Source of the DNA: JAWLEP01 sp964553045
Lineage (GTDB): Bacteria > Fermentibacterota > Fermentibacteria > Fermentibacterales > JCC-6
Length of the DNA: 39,315 nucleotides
Reading direction: 5' to 3'
NCBI GenBank assembly: GCA_964553045.1
Contig: CAZKJG010000026.1
Coordinates: 1-39,315 of the forward strand
Shown: positions 1 to 8,990 of the stretch, piece after piece
How positions within the stretch are numbered: the stretch's first letter is position 1
Layout: every line of letters begins with the position of its first letter
The notes under the pieces: generated by a model
Databases searched by the model: none
Seen by the model: the letters and a program-made list of their open reading frames with translations, nothing else
Told to the model about the DNA's origin: nothing
Program-made: the position numbers and the translations under genes

Positions 1-1
1 G

Positions 2-55
2 TGCGGCTCTCTGGTCAGCACCGGGCGGCTGGAGGTGGTAGGGACTTCTGACTGA
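2..55 (+). CDS. 3' end of an upstream gene (partial)
   Basis: The first bases read open in the second frame for 17 codons to a TGA at 53-55. The peptide is CGSLVSTGRLEVVGTSD and third codon positions are mostly G or C, as in the confident genes of this window. A strong terminator hairpin follows 23 bases after the stop, which supports a gene ending here. The piece is too short to identify a family. The first frame also stays open to a TGA just before, so the frame is a best guess. Confidence 0.4.
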   Translation, partial: CGSLVSTGRLEVVGTSD

Positions 56-78
56 CCCATTTAGACTGGTACAGGAAC

Positions 79-112
79 GGGGCGGCGGGGAGATCCGCCG
101 CCCCTCTCCTTT
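79..112 (+). terminator. Intrinsic terminator of the upstream gene
   Basis: A perfect 10-bp stem (GGGGCGGCGG at 79-88 and CCGCCGCCCC at 95-104) encloses a 6-base loop and is followed by a pyrimidine-rich tail, TCTCCTTT. It sits between the partial gene ending at 55 and the peptidase gene starting at 199. The stem and its tail closely resemble the hairpin at 25293-25316, so this looks like a recurrent terminator design in the genome. Confidence 0.7.
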
Positions 113-198
113 ACCCCTGCGGTTGTCGCGGGGGCCGGCCTCCGCAAGATTATGCAGACAAGATCACGGGCATTCATTCGAACAGGCGGGAGGAACAC

Positions 199-1536
199 AT
201 GAGGGAGAGCATCTCCAGGGAGGACCTGGCCCGATTCGAGGCGGGGCTTGCCGACGATCCGACGTACGGGCTGTCGCTGAACGCGGTGACGGAGAACGGT
301 GTCCGGACGGTGGCCATGCGGCGCAGGAGCGTGGCGGCGGCGGACTCCACCTTCAGCCACCGGATCAAGACCCCGGAGGCGGCCAACCAGAAGAAGTCCG
401 GCCGCTGCTGGCTTTTCGCGGCCATGAACACCCTGAGGCTGAGCATAATGGACCGGCTGAACCTCAAGGACTTCCAGCTGTCGGGGGCCTGGCTGATGTT
501 CTGGGATAAGCTGGAGAAGGCCAACTGGTTTCTGGAGAACATAATAGAGACCAGGGAGGAGCCGCTGGACGGCCGGGTTGTCATGTGGCTGATGCAGGAC
601 CCGGTGGGCGACGGCGGCCAGTGGGACATGTTCGTAAGCCTGGTGGAGAAGTACGGCCTGGTGCCGCAGGAGGCCATGCCCGAGAGCTACAGCAGCGAAA
701 ACTCCCGGGCCATGAACGCCTTCCTGGTGGAGAAGCTGCGGGAGTACGCCCGGGACCTGAGGAAGAAGGCGGCCGACGGTGCCGGAGCCGGAAAGCTCCG
801 GGCGGAGAAGGACCGCATGATGGCCACGGTGTACCGCATGCTCTGCGTCCACCTGGGAGAGCCTCCGAAGAGCTTCGTGTGGCAGTGGCGGGACAAGGAC
901 GACGGGTTCCACCGTCATGGCGAGATCACTCCCAGGGAGTTCGCGGAGAAGTACGTGGAGTTCGACCTGGACAGCATGGTGTGCCTGATCAACGCCCCCA
1001 CCGACGACAAGCCCTACGGAAAGCTCTATACCGTCGGGTACCTGGGCAACGTGGCCGGCGGCCGGCCGGTGCGGTACCTCAACGTGCCCATGGAAGTGCT
1101 GCGGGAGGCCACCGTGGAGATGCTGCGCGACGGCAGGGCGGTGTGGTTCGGCTGCGACGTGGGCAAGATGGGCGACCGCAAGAAGGGCCTGCTGGACATG
1201 GCCATCTTCGACCTCCAGCCTGTCTACGGCGAGGCGATGACCATGACAAAGGCCGACCGGCTGGACTACGGCCACAGCCGCATGACCCACGCCATGGTCC
1301 TCACCGGGGTGGACATAGACGAGGAGGGCGAGCCCGTGCGCTGGGACATAGAGAACAGCTGGGGCAAGAAGTCGGGGCGCAAGGGTCATCTCACCATGAC
1401 CGACCGCTGGTTCGACGAGTACCTCTACGAGGTGACGGTGGACGCCGACTACCTGCCCGGCGAGTACAGGGCGGTGCTGGAGACCGAGCCGGTTGTGCTG
1501 CCTCCCTGGGACCCCATGGGATCGCTGGCGCGGTAG
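199..1536 (+). CDS. pepC: C1B cysteine aminopeptidase, bleomycin hydrolase/PepC family
   Basis: This 445-residue protein is a papain-fold peptidase of the bleomycin hydrolase/PepC family, which are cytoplasmic homohexameric aminopeptidases that trim peptides. The catalytic set is visible: oxyanion Gln64 and nucleophile Cys70 in NQKKSGRCWLFAAMN, His364 in THAMVLTG, and Asn386 in IENSWGKKSG. Length is normal for the family and there is no signal peptide. The ATG at 199 is preceded by GGGAGGA at a good distance. A possible but weak promoter lies at about 123-153. The gene is followed by 88 bases and then a LURP-one-related gene on the same strand. The family assignment is firm; the physiological substrate is unknown. 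Confidence 0.95.
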   Translation: MRESISREDLARFEAGLADDPTYGLSLNAVTENGVRTVAMRRRSVAAADSTFSHRIKTPEAANQKKSGRCWLFAAMNTLRLSIMDRLNLKDFQLSGAWLMFWDKLEKANWFLENIIETREEPLDGRVVMWLMQDPVGDGGQWDMFVSLVEKYGLVPQEAMPESYSSENSRAMNAFLVEKLREYARDLRKKAADGAGAGKLRAEKDRMMATVYRMLCVHLGEPPKSFVWQWRDKDDGFHRHGEITPREFAEKYVEFDLDSMVCLINAPTDDKPYGKLYTVGYLGNVAGGRPVRYLNVPMEVLREATVEMLRDGRAVWFGCDVGKMGDRKKGLLDMAIFDLQPVYGEAMTMTKADRLDYGHSRMTHAMVLTGVDIDEEGEPVRWDIENSWGKKSGRKGHLTMTDRWFDEYLYEVTVDADYLPGEYRAVLETEPVVLPPWDPMGSLAR

Positions 1537-1624
1537 GACGGGGTGTTCCGAAGCCCGGCCGCGGACAGATTGACGGAAGTGGCTTTCGGACGCAGACGGT
1601 TTGGAAAACCTGAGAGGGGCCGAC

Positions 1625-2248
1625 ATGCAGAGTGGGCTTGATCCCGTATACCAGAGGAGCTTCTACCTCTTCCGCAGGAAGGTGTTCAAGATCTTCGGAG
1701 GAGCCTTCCACGTGAAGGACGAGCAGGGGAACACGGTCATGTACTCGAAGCAGAAGGCCTTCAAGCTGCGCGAGGACATGACTGTATGGGCGGACGAGAA
1801 CCAGTCCCGGGAGCTTCTGAAGATCAAGACCCCGCAGATAATGGACTTCGGGGCCACCTACTTCGTCACCGACAGCACCACCGGAGAGGAGGTCGGCGCT
1901 CTGGCCCGTCAGTGGGGCAAGTCGATGATCCGCGACACCTGGCACCTGCTGGGTCCCGACCAGCAACAGGTGGGCCTCCTGCAGGAGAAGAGTCTCGCCG
2001 GTGCGCTGCTGTCGCGCTTCATCAAGGTGGTGCCCCAGAAGTACGTGATCCAGACCATGGAGGGGGCCCGGGTGGTGTCCATAAAGCAGCACTTCAACCC
2101 CTTCGTCCTCAAGTACACCATGACCATAGATGACCCCATGCCCCCCATCGACAGGAGGCTGCTGATAGCCATGGGCATACTCCTGTGCGCCATCGAGGGG
2201 CGAGAGGGTGGAGGAGGTTCCGCGGGGGCGTATGGCGGAAACATCTGA
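1625..2248 (+). CDS. LURP-one-related (tubby-C-like fold) protein
   Basis: A 207-residue protein that resembles the LURP-one-related/DUF567 family, which adopts the tubby C-terminal/phospholipid-scramblase fold. Typical features are the opening YLFRRKVFKIFGGAFHVKD, the repeated beta-strand pattern with lysines and aromatics, and the DPMPPIDRRLLIAMGILL helix near the end, which is the hydrophobic central helix of the fold. It probably binds membranes or lipids, but no bacterial function is settled. The ATG at 1625 is preferred because GAGAGGGG lies just upstream; a TTG at 1601 in the same frame is possible. The 3' end overlaps the start of the following membrane protein, so the two are probably co-translated. 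The tail after the helix is glycine-rich. Confidence 0.7.
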   Translation: MQSGLDPVYQRSFYLFRRKVFKIFGGAFHVKDEQGNTVMYSKQKAFKLREDMTVWADENQSRELLKIKTPQIMDFGATYFVTDSTTGEEVGALARQWGKSMIRDTWHLLGPDQQQVGLLQEKSLAGALLSRFIKVVPQKYVIQTMEGARVVSIKQHFNPFVLKYTMTIDDPMPPIDRRLLIAMGILLCAIEGREGGGGSAGAYGGNI

Positions 2249-2894
2249 CCTGCCCGAAGGCGCCGGAAACGCGGCCTTTCCCCGCCTCCGCTACGCCGGC
2301 CTCTGGGTCTTCGGGGTCACCCTGGGCTTCTTCGAGGCGGCCATAGTGGTCTACCTGCGCCGCATCGTCTGCCCGGAGGGCTTCTCCTTTCCCCTGTCCG
2401 ACATGGGGTCGCAGCTGCTGGCGGTGGAGCTGGGCCGGGAGGCGGCCAGCCTGCTGATGCTGGGGGGAGTGGCTCTGGCGGCCGCCAGAAGGCGCCGGGA
2501 GGCCCTGCCCATCTTCTTCCTCTGTTTCGGCATATGGGACATCCTGTACTACGTCTTCCTGCAGGTAACCCTGGGCTGGCCCGGCAGCCTCGCCACCTGG
2601 GACCTGCTCTTCCTCATCCCCGCCCCCTGGAGCTCGCCGGTATGGGCCCCGGTGCTCATTGCCCTGCTCTTCGTGGCGGTGCCCTCCTGGCTGCTGCTGA
2701 GGCGCCGCGGCAGCGCCTACCGGCCGTCCGACCGCTGGCTCATGCTGGCCGGCGGCCTCCTCTGCCTGGCAGCGTTCCTCTACAACGCCGGCGGCCTGAT
2801 GGACGGCGGCGTGCCGCGGTACTTCCCCCTGTGGTTGTACCTGCCCGGCCTGGCCCTGATGGCCTGGGGCGCCGTGCGGGGCGGGCTCAGATGA
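2232..2894 (+). CDS. Polytopic inner-membrane protein of unknown function
   Basis: About 220 residues with roughly six hydrophobic segments, for example YAGLWVFGVTLGFFEAAIVVYL, the IFFLCFGIWDILYYVFLQV stretch, VLIALLFVAVPSWLLL, LMLAGGLLCLAAFL and LWLYLPGLALMAWGAV. I do not recognise the family. The start is uncertain. ATG 2232 has GGAGGAGG about 14 bases upstream, which is long; GTG 2208 in the same frame, adding eight residues, has GAGGGG at a better distance. Either start overlaps the preceding gene. The stop codon overlaps the ATG of the next gene (ATGA at 2891-2894), which places this protein first in the CotH/beta-helix operon. It might help export or anchor those products, but that is inference from position only. 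Confidence 0.75.
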   Translation: MAETSDLPEGAGNAAFPRLRYAGLWVFGVTLGFFEAAIVVYLRRIVCPEGFSFPLSDMGSQLLAVELGREAASLLMLGGVALAAARRRREALPIFFLCFGIWDILYYVFLQVTLGWPGSLATWDLLFLIPAPWSSPVWAPVLIALLFVAVPSWLLLRRRGSAYRPSDRWLMLAGGLLCLAAFLYNAGGLMDGGVPRYFPLWLYLPGLALMAWGAVRGGLR

Positions 2895-5434
2895 CCGGCG
2901 CCCTGGCTCTGCTGTGGCTTGTGTCCCTGGCCGCCCCCGCCGTCGATCCTGCGCCCCTGGACACCTTCCGGCTGGAGATCGCCCCGGAGCACCTGGACAG
3001 CCTGGTGCAGACCCCCGAGCACGGAGAGCGGTATCCGGGAGTGGTCGAGTGGCCGGCGGACAGGTGCAGCGTACAGGTGGGTCTGCGCGGCGGCTCCACG
3101 TTCAACCTCCCCAAGAAGAACTTCCAGCTGGAGCTGTCCGAGCCCAGCGTGGAGGGCTTCAGCGAGATACTCCTCAATGCCGAGATGCGGGACACCACCC
3201 TGATGCGCAACTGCCTGGGGCTCCGCCTCAGCAGGGAGCAGGGCCAGCCGGCCCCCTTCGCCCGGCACGCCTGGCTGCTGATAAACGGCGAGGACTGGGG
3301 CATATACCTGCAAGTGGAGGACATTGACCAGAACTTCCTAGACCGCTACTCCCTGGGCTCCGGGCCGGTTTTCAAGTCCGAAAGCCATCCGGCCCGCCTG
3401 GCCGTGTTCCAATGCGACGAAGACCCGCTTGAGTACTTCGAGCCACGAATGGACTGCGGGCATCTGGGCGGACTGCTTGAGGAGCTGGCCCAGCGGATCT
3501 GCCTGGGCGGGGCCATGGAGGTGGACACCATCAACTACCTGGACTACGCCGCCGCCTCCATAGCCATCCGCGACACCGATTCCATGACCAAGAACTTCTT
3601 CGCGGTCCTCACTCCGGGAGGGCCGTGGAGTTTCCTCCCCTGGGACCGCGACGCTACCTTCGGCAACACCTGGAAGGGTCACTGGACGCCGGGAAGCGTG
3701 GAGCGCGTCTTCTTTCTGCACCTGAGCTACGCTCCGCTGCTTCAGCGCTTCCTGGAGACCGATCAGGGAGCGTGGCTGATGGCCCAGCGCCTTCAGGCGG
3801 CTGCGGACCTGATGGAGTACGAACTGGTTCCGGCCGCCGATTCCATCTACCAGAGGATCAGGCCCTACGTTCTGGCCGATCCCTGGCTGCAGCTCTCCCC
3901 CGGGACCTATGACACGCTCTGCGACAGCCTGTTCGGCTTCCTGGCCCGCAGGCCGGATGTACTGCGCCGGGGCGCCGGCGAGCTGCTGTTCTCCCCGGTG
4001 GAGTCGCTTCGAGTCAGTCCCTCCCGCCTGGAGGAAGGCGACGATTTCACCGTCCGGATGGAGAGCGGACATCCACTGGACTTCGCCAAGCTGCACTTCC
4101 TGGATTCCGACGGGGACTGGGCCGGGTGTCTCTTCGAGTCACAGGGAGCCGGCGATACGCTCTGGCAGGTCGACCATGAGCTGCCGGACACCTCCTACGC
4201 CTGGGCAATGACGTGCTACACCAAGAGCCGCTTCACAGAGGACAGCACCTGCCTGGGCTCATACCCGGCCTACGGGTTCTCCGACTACCACTGGCAGAAG
4301 ACGGCCCACCCATCCGTGGTGAGGGCCCTGGCCCCCCTGGAACCGGACCTGCTTCAGCCCCTGGACCCGGTCCGATGCGGGCCGGCGCTGTGGTACCTGC
4401 CGGTGGTGAACGGCCTTCAGGAGCCCCAGGACCTGTCCCGTTGCGCCTTTGTGCTTGACAGGGATGCCGCCGGCGTTTTCCTGCCGGATTCCTTCCTCCT
4501 TCCGGCCGGAGACACCCTGCTGCTCACCAACGATGCCGAGGCGCTCGGGCTGGAGCTTCCCTCCGCCCGGGTGGCGGGCGCCATGCGCATCGAGTCCCCG
4601 TCGGGATACGGCCTGCAGCTTCTGGATCCGGGATGGTCGGTCATACGGCAGGACCAGGTGGGCGAGGAGGACACCCTGCCGGTTCCCGAGCCGTCCCTGG
4701 CGATTACCGAGGTCTGCGCCACCCCCGCTGCCGAGAGCGGGGACTGGCTGGAGCTGTACAACAGGTCGGCCAGCCAGCTGGACGTATCCGGCTACGTCCT
4801 GCTGGACTGCCAGGGCAGAAGCTCCTACCTTCCCCCCGGAACCACCATCGACCCATGGGAATTCCTGGTTCTGTGCCGCGACCAGGAGGCCTTCGAAGCC
4901 GTCTTCGGCGCCATTCCCGGCAGCCTGTCGGGATGCCTGGCCTCCGGGTTGAGGAATGACGCGGACTCCATCTCGCTGATCTCCCGGAGCGGACGGCTCG
5001 CCGCCTCGCTTCACTGGGACGCAGGCGAGGGCTGGCCCATCGGGGGCGACTCGGTGATGGCCCTGGCTTCGGACACCAGATCCTACAGGGTTCCCGGCAA
5101 CTGGATGGCCGAGCCCCTTCCGGGCTCGCCGGGCGAGGCGAACCCCTCTTGGGCCCTGGGCCGGGACCTGCCGCTGCTGCTGCCCCTCCGACCCTGTCCG
5201 GCCAGGCTGGCGTCCGTCGGCCGGGTACTGGCCCCCTACGCGGTGGACCGGCTTCCCGCCCGGCTGCGCGTCTACTCGCTGGACGGCAGGCTGGTGGCCG
5301 GTCCGGTGGAGCTCGGCGGTTACGAGGGCACCGCCAGCCTGTCGCTGGCGGGCTGGGAAAGGCCGGGCGTGTACCTGGTAGCCCTGACCAGCGGGGGCAG
5401 GTCGTCGGTGCGCAAGATGGTGGTGATACCGTGA
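2891..5434 (+). CDS. Exported CotH-kinase-family protein with lamin-tail and C-terminal sorting domains
   Basis: An 847-residue secreted protein. It begins with a short signal peptide (MTGALALLWLVSLAAPA). The CotH-type domain covers about residues 25-270: GLRGGSTFNLPKKNFQLEL corresponds to the conserved RG-x-KK segment and WDRDATFG (251-258, Asp252 and Asp254) to the family's metal-binding motif. A lamin-tail-like domain (LAITEVCATP, GDWLELYNRS) lies around 600-720. The last ~80 residues form a Por/T9SS-like sorting domain (LRVYSLDGRLV ... GVYLVALTSGG ... KMVVIP). CotH proteins are atypical kinases known from spore coat and also found in many secreted bacterial proteins. The ATG overlaps the previous stop by ATGA. 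A second CotH gene follows with a GTGA overlap. Kinase activity and substrate are not shown here. Confidence 0.88.
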   Translation: MTGALALLWLVSLAAPAVDPAPLDTFRLEIAPEHLDSLVQTPEHGERYPGVVEWPADRCSVQVGLRGGSTFNLPKKNFQLELSEPSVEGFSEILLNAEMRDTTLMRNCLGLRLSREQGQPAPFARHAWLLINGEDWGIYLQVEDIDQNFLDRYSLGSGPVFKSESHPARLAVFQCDEDPLEYFEPRMDCGHLGGLLEELAQRICLGGAMEVDTINYLDYAAASIAIRDTDSMTKNFFAVLTPGGPWSFLPWDRDATFGNTWKGHWTPGSVERVFFLHLSYAPLLQRFLETDQGAWLMAQRLQAAADLMEYELVPAADSIYQRIRPYVLADPWLQLSPGTYDTLCDSLFGFLARRPDVLRRGAGELLFSPVESLRVSPSRLEEGDDFTVRMESGHPLDFAKLHFLDSDGDWAGCLFESQGAGDTLWQVDHELPDTSYAWAMTCYTKSRFTEDSTCLGSYPAYGFSDYHWQKTAHPSVVRALAPLEPDLLQPLDPVRCGPALWYLPVVNGLQEPQDLSRCAFVLDRDAAGVFLPDSFLLPAGDTLLLTNDAEALGLELPSARVAGAMRIESPSGYGLQLLDPGWSVIRQDQVGEEDTLPVPEPSLAITEVCATPAAESGDWLELYNRSASQLDVSGYVLLDCQGRSSYLPPGTTIDPWEFLVLCRDQEAFEAVFGAIPGSLSGCLASGLRNDADSISLISRSGRLAASLHWDAGEGWPIGGDSVMALASDTRSYRVPGNWMAEPLPGSPGEANPSWALGRDLPLLLPLRPCPARLASVGRVLAPYAVDRLPARLRVYSLDGRLVAGPVELGGYEGTASLSLAGWERPGVYLVALTSGGRSSVRKMVVIP

Positions 5435-7590
5435 CGCCCCTCTGTATGGCCGCTCTGCTGGCCGCCTCGCCTTGGCCGGACTCGCTGGTGACTCTGGGGC
5501 TGGAGTTCGACGAGGAGCAGTGGGAGTACGCGTGCGAGCACCCCTCCGAGGACATACTGGTGCCGGCGGTCCTGACCGCCGACGGCCGGGAGATGGCGGC
5601 CACCTTCAGAATACGGGGGCAGTCCAGCCGCTACTACCCCAAGAAGTCCATAAAGGTGCGCATCCTCGAAGGCCAGCGCCTGTGGGGCTTCGACGAGCTC
5701 AACCTCAACGCCCAGTACCTGGACTACACGCGAATGCGGGAGAACCTCTCCTACCTCTTCCACCGCAGGGCGGGATGCATCGTTTCCGAGGCGCACCTGA
5801 CCGAGCTTTTCTTCAACGGCGAGACCCAGGGCGCATACCTGTTCGTGGAGGACGTGGACGGCGACTTCCTGCGGCGCTACCCCCTCAGCGACAACTCCGC
5901 GGTCTACAAATGCTGGCTGGACGGGTCCAGCCTGGACCGCCCCTGGGAGATGGACCTCTACAAGAAGAAGACCCAGGAGGACGAGCCCTTCGACGACCTG
6001 GAGCTGCTGACCGGGTGGCTGCCCTACGTGCCGGACAGCGTCTTCCGCGAGGACCTGGGCCGGCGAATCGCCTTCGATGAGCTGCTCGACTTCGTGGCCG
6101 CCAACGTTCTGATCGCCCACGGCAGCTGCTACTACCACAACTACCACATGATACTCGACCGGCCCGGAGGCACCGGTACCTGGCACCCGGTGACCTGGGA
6201 CATGGACCGGACCTGGGGCAGGAGCTACGGCCCCGGCACGCCCTACTACTGGAGTGGCAACCCCCCCAACCGGCCCAACCCCATGGTCTGGCGCAGCTGG
6301 GTGGACGACGAGATCCGCGGGCTGCTTCTGGGCAGGGTAGCCGACCTGCAGCCGCTGCTTTTGGAGATGGAGGCCGACGGCACCGTAGATTCCCTGGCCG
6401 CCCTCACCGAGCCCCTGGTGGAGGCCGACCCCTTTCGGGACTTCACCATGGACCAGTACCAGCAGCAGGTCGACGTGGTCCGAAACTGGCCGGAGAACAG
6501 GATCGACCACCTGGAGGACCAGTTCGCGCAGTGGCCGCTTCCCTTCCGCACCTACCCCGCCCGGAGGGTGGAGGGTCAGTGCCTGCTGCGGTGGAGCTCG
6601 GCGGGGCCGGGCTGCAGCTACTTCGTGGAGGTATCCGCCGACTCCAGCTTCGAGGACCCCTCGCAGATAATCAGCACCTGGACCACAGCCGACACCTCCC
6701 TGACCGCGACGGAGGCGGAGGCGCCCCAGGGCGCCTTCTGGCGGGTGACAGCCGGCAACGGCAGCGCCAATGTGGGCTGCCTCAACCGGGTGCGGCCGCT
6801 GGACCCGGTATGGCACCCCCCCTCCCTGGCCGGCTGCCTGGTGATCAACGAGATCAACTACCTGAGTCCGCCGGACGCCCCCGCCGGCGACTGGCTCGAG
6901 CTGGTCAACGCCGGCGCTGACACCGTCTGGACCGGAGGATGGAGCCTGCGCAACGGGGCCGCCGACCACCTGCACGTCCTCGACAACCAGCCACTGCCGC
7001 CGGGGGAGATGCTGGTGGTCTACCGCGACTCGGCCTCCTTCTTCGGCCAGCACCCCGGCTGTCCCGCCGACGGGGACGGCATGGACTTCGGCCTGGCGGC
7101 CGAGGGGGAGAGGCTGCGCCTGTACACCCCCCTGGGGGAGATGGCCGACTACGTGCGTTACGAGTCGGAGAGCCCATGGCCCGAGGAGCCCGACGGCCAG
7201 GGCCCGACCCTCTCGCTGCGCGACCCTGCAATGGACAACGGACTTCCGGAGTCCTGGGAGGCGGGGCCCTTCCGAGGAACTCCCGGCCTGCCCAACGACT
7301 CCCTGCCGGGATGGATCTCACACACCCCCATGATCATGGGACCGGTACGGCCCAACCCCGCATTCTCGCAGGCTCGGGTAGAGGTGAGCATCCGCCAGGC
7401 GGGGGAGGTCAGGCTCCGCGTATACGATCTGGCCGGCAGGCTGCGGGTTCGGGGAGGCAGACATGAGCTGCCCAGGGGCGCGTCGGTGCTGGACATTGCC
7501 GCAGGAGGACTGGAGCCGGGAGTTTACCACGTGGTGGTATCGCATCGGGGAACCCACCTGTCGGCGGGAATGGTGGTGCTGTCGGAATGA
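5431..7590 (+). CDS. Second exported CotH-kinase-family protein with lamin-tail and sorting domains
   Basis: A 719-residue protein of the same architecture as its upstream neighbour but clearly diverged in sequence. The N-terminal CotH domain has IRGQSSRYYPKKSIKVRI (61-78) and WDMDRTWG (256-263), closer to the family consensus than in the first copy. A lamin-tail-like domain starts at LVINEINYLSPPDAPAGDWLEL. The C-terminus is a sorting domain (LRVYDLAGRLRVRGG ... GVYHVVVSHRG ... GMVVLSE). The GTG start overlaps the previous stop (GTGA); an ATG at 5446 is an alternative. The hydrophobic leader (LCMAALLAAS) is short, so the signal peptide call is moderate. Tandem placement suggests that the two proteins act on a shared extracellular partner, possibly the adjacent beta-helix proteins; this is inference. 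Confidence 0.88.
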   Translation: MTPLCMAALLAASPWPDSLVTLGLEFDEEQWEYACEHPSEDILVPAVLTADGREMAATFRIRGQSSRYYPKKSIKVRILEGQRLWGFDELNLNAQYLDYTRMRENLSYLFHRRAGCIVSEAHLTELFFNGETQGAYLFVEDVDGDFLRRYPLSDNSAVYKCWLDGSSLDRPWEMDLYKKKTQEDEPFDDLELLTGWLPYVPDSVFREDLGRRIAFDELLDFVAANVLIAHGSCYYHNYHMILDRPGGTGTWHPVTWDMDRTWGRSYGPGTPYYWSGNPPNRPNPMVWRSWVDDEIRGLLLGRVADLQPLLLEMEADGTVDSLAALTEPLVEADPFRDFTMDQYQQQVDVVRNWPENRIDHLEDQFAQWPLPFRTYPARRVEGQCLLRWSSAGPGCSYFVEVSADSSFEDPSQIISTWTTADTSLTATEAEAPQGAFWRVTAGNGSANVGCLNRVRPLDPVWHPPSLAGCLVINEINYLSPPDAPAGDWLELVNAGADTVWTGGWSLRNGAADHLHVLDNQPLPPGEMLVVYRDSASFFGQHPGCPADGDGMDFGLAAEGERLRLYTPLGEMADYVRYESESPWPEEPDGQGPTLSLRDPAMDNGLPESWEAGPFRGTPGLPNDSLPGWISHTPMIMGPVRPNPAFSQARVEVSIRQAGEVRLRVYDLAGRLRVRGGRHELPRGASVLDIAAGGLEPGVYHVVVSHRGTHLSAGMVVLSE

Positions 7591-8990
7591 GGACCGCGGC
7601 GCTGGTTCTGGTTCTGTCGCTGCCGGCGCTGGCCCGGACCTCCACGGTCTCGCCGGAGGACGCGTTTCGGGACAGCCTGCAGACGCTCTCCGCCGGCGAC
7701 ACCCTCTACCTCATGCCGGGGACCTACACCGCCCCGGACACCCTGCCGCTGCTGCATGTGGCAGCGGGCCAGGCCGGGGTGACCATAACCACGTCCCCCC
7801 ACGACCCGGCCGTGCTGGACGGCCAGGGCTTCTTCCGGCCGGTGCTGTTCCTGGAGGGCGGCGAGGCCCAGACCAGGGTGGAGCTGGTTACCGTGACCGG
7901 GGGCGCCGCCCAGAGCGGCCAGTGGTTCGCCGGTGGCGGGGCCTTCCTCTCGGAGACCAGCGCCATACTCTTCGGCTGCGAGTTCGTAGACAACACGGCG
8001 GTGGTGGGGGGAGCGGTGGCGGCCGAGGCCGGGGAGATTGTGCTGCAGCGCTGCCTCTTCGAGGGCAACTCCTCCATGTCCACCGGCGGGGCGGTGAACC
8101 TCTACGCCTGCCAGGCGCAGCTGCTGGACTGCAGGATGCTCTACAACACCTGCTCCGATGACGGCGGAGGCCTGAACGGCTACCAGAGCAGCGTTACCAT
8201 CCGCAACACGCTCATGGCCGGCAACCACGCCGGCGACGACGGCGGAGGCATCGCGCTTCTTCAGGGCACCCATGAGATGGAGTACCTGACGCTGGACTCC
8301 AACTCCTGCGTCGACGACGGTGGCGGCATTCTGCTGAGCTCCGTGGACTACGCCAGCCTCAGCTCCTGCATAGTCACCTCCAACCAGGGCAAGTACGGCA
8401 TAGTGGGCAAGGGCTCCCCCGACGTGGACTTCCAGTCCTGCTGCACCTGGAACAACGAGCTCGGCAACTACCTGGGCTGGGAAGATCCCACCGGCACCGC
8501 CGGCAACATCAGCCAGGACCCGCTCTACGCCGACACCCTCTACCGGCTGAGCCAGACCGACGCCGGACAGCCCGTGCAGAGCCCCTGCGTGGACGCCGGT
8601 CACCAGGCGGCCGAGCTATCCTGGATAGAGGGCTACTCCACCCGCACCGACAGCGTCCCCGATTCCCTCACAGCCGACATGGGCTGGCACCAGCCCTGCT
8701 CCCTGGCCACCGGCCCCGGAGGCGGCCAGGTCCCACCCGGCGGACTCAGGCTCTGGCCCAGCCCGTTCCGCAGCAGCCTCTCCATCTGGGCTCCCGCTCC
8801 CGGCGAGGAGGTATCGGTACAGGTGTACGACGGTTGCGGCAGGCTGCTGTGGCGCAGTGAGGCCTATTCAACCGCCTTCGCCTGGTCCGGAGTCTGGACG
8901 CCCGCCTCCGGTGACTCCCCGGGCCTGGTGCTGGTCCGCGTGAGGTCGGGTTCGGCCGTGTACACGGGCAAGGCGGTGATGCTGCCGTGA
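7587..8990 (+). CDS. Secreted right-handed beta-helix protein with sorting domain
   Basis: A 467-residue exported protein. It has a signal peptide (MRTAALVLVLSLPALA) and then a pectin-lyase-like right-handed beta-helix. The opening AGDTLYLMPGTYTAPDTLPL is typical of this fold, and imperfect coils follow with recurring CxF and GGG elements (FGCEFVDNTAVVGGAV, LQRCLFEGNSSMSTGGAVN, DDGGGI). The final ~85 residues are a sorting domain (LRLWPSPFRSSL ... VQVYDGCGRLL ... KAVMLP). There is no obvious polysaccharide-lyase catalytic site, so it may be a surface adhesin or a carbohydrate-binding or -cleaving protein. Its ATG overlaps the CotH stop by ATGA, and its own stop overlaps the GTG of a second beta-helix gene. 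Confidence 0.85.
   Translation: MRTAALVLVLSLPALARTSTVSPEDAFRDSLQTLSAGDTLYLMPGTYTAPDTLPLLHVAAGQAGVTITTSPHDPAVLDGQGFFRPVLFLEGGEAQTRVELVTVTGGAAQSGQWFAGGGAFLSETSAILFGCEFVDNTAVVGGAVAAEAGEIVLQRCLFEGNSSMSTGGAVNLYACQAQLLDCRMLYNTCSDDGGGLNGYQSSVTIRNTLMAGNHAGDDGGGIALLQGTHEMEYLTLDSNSCVDDGGGILLSSVDYASLSSCIVTSNQGKYGIVGKGSPDVDFQSCCTWNNELGNYLGWEDPTGTAGNISQDPLYADTLYRLSQTDAGQPVQSPCVDAGHQAAELSWIEGYSTRTDSVPDSLTADMGWHQPCSLATGPGGGQVPPGGLRLWPSPFRSSLSIWAPAPGEEVSVQVYDGCGRLLWRSEAYSTAFAWSGVWTPASGDSPGLVLVRVRSGSAVYTGKAVMLP

Noticed and set aside
61..1626. Long open frames on the strand opposite to pepC and to many other genes
   Set aside because: They mirror GC-rich coding DNA, have proline/arginine/histidine-rich translations with no family motifs, and lie wholly over well-supported genes.
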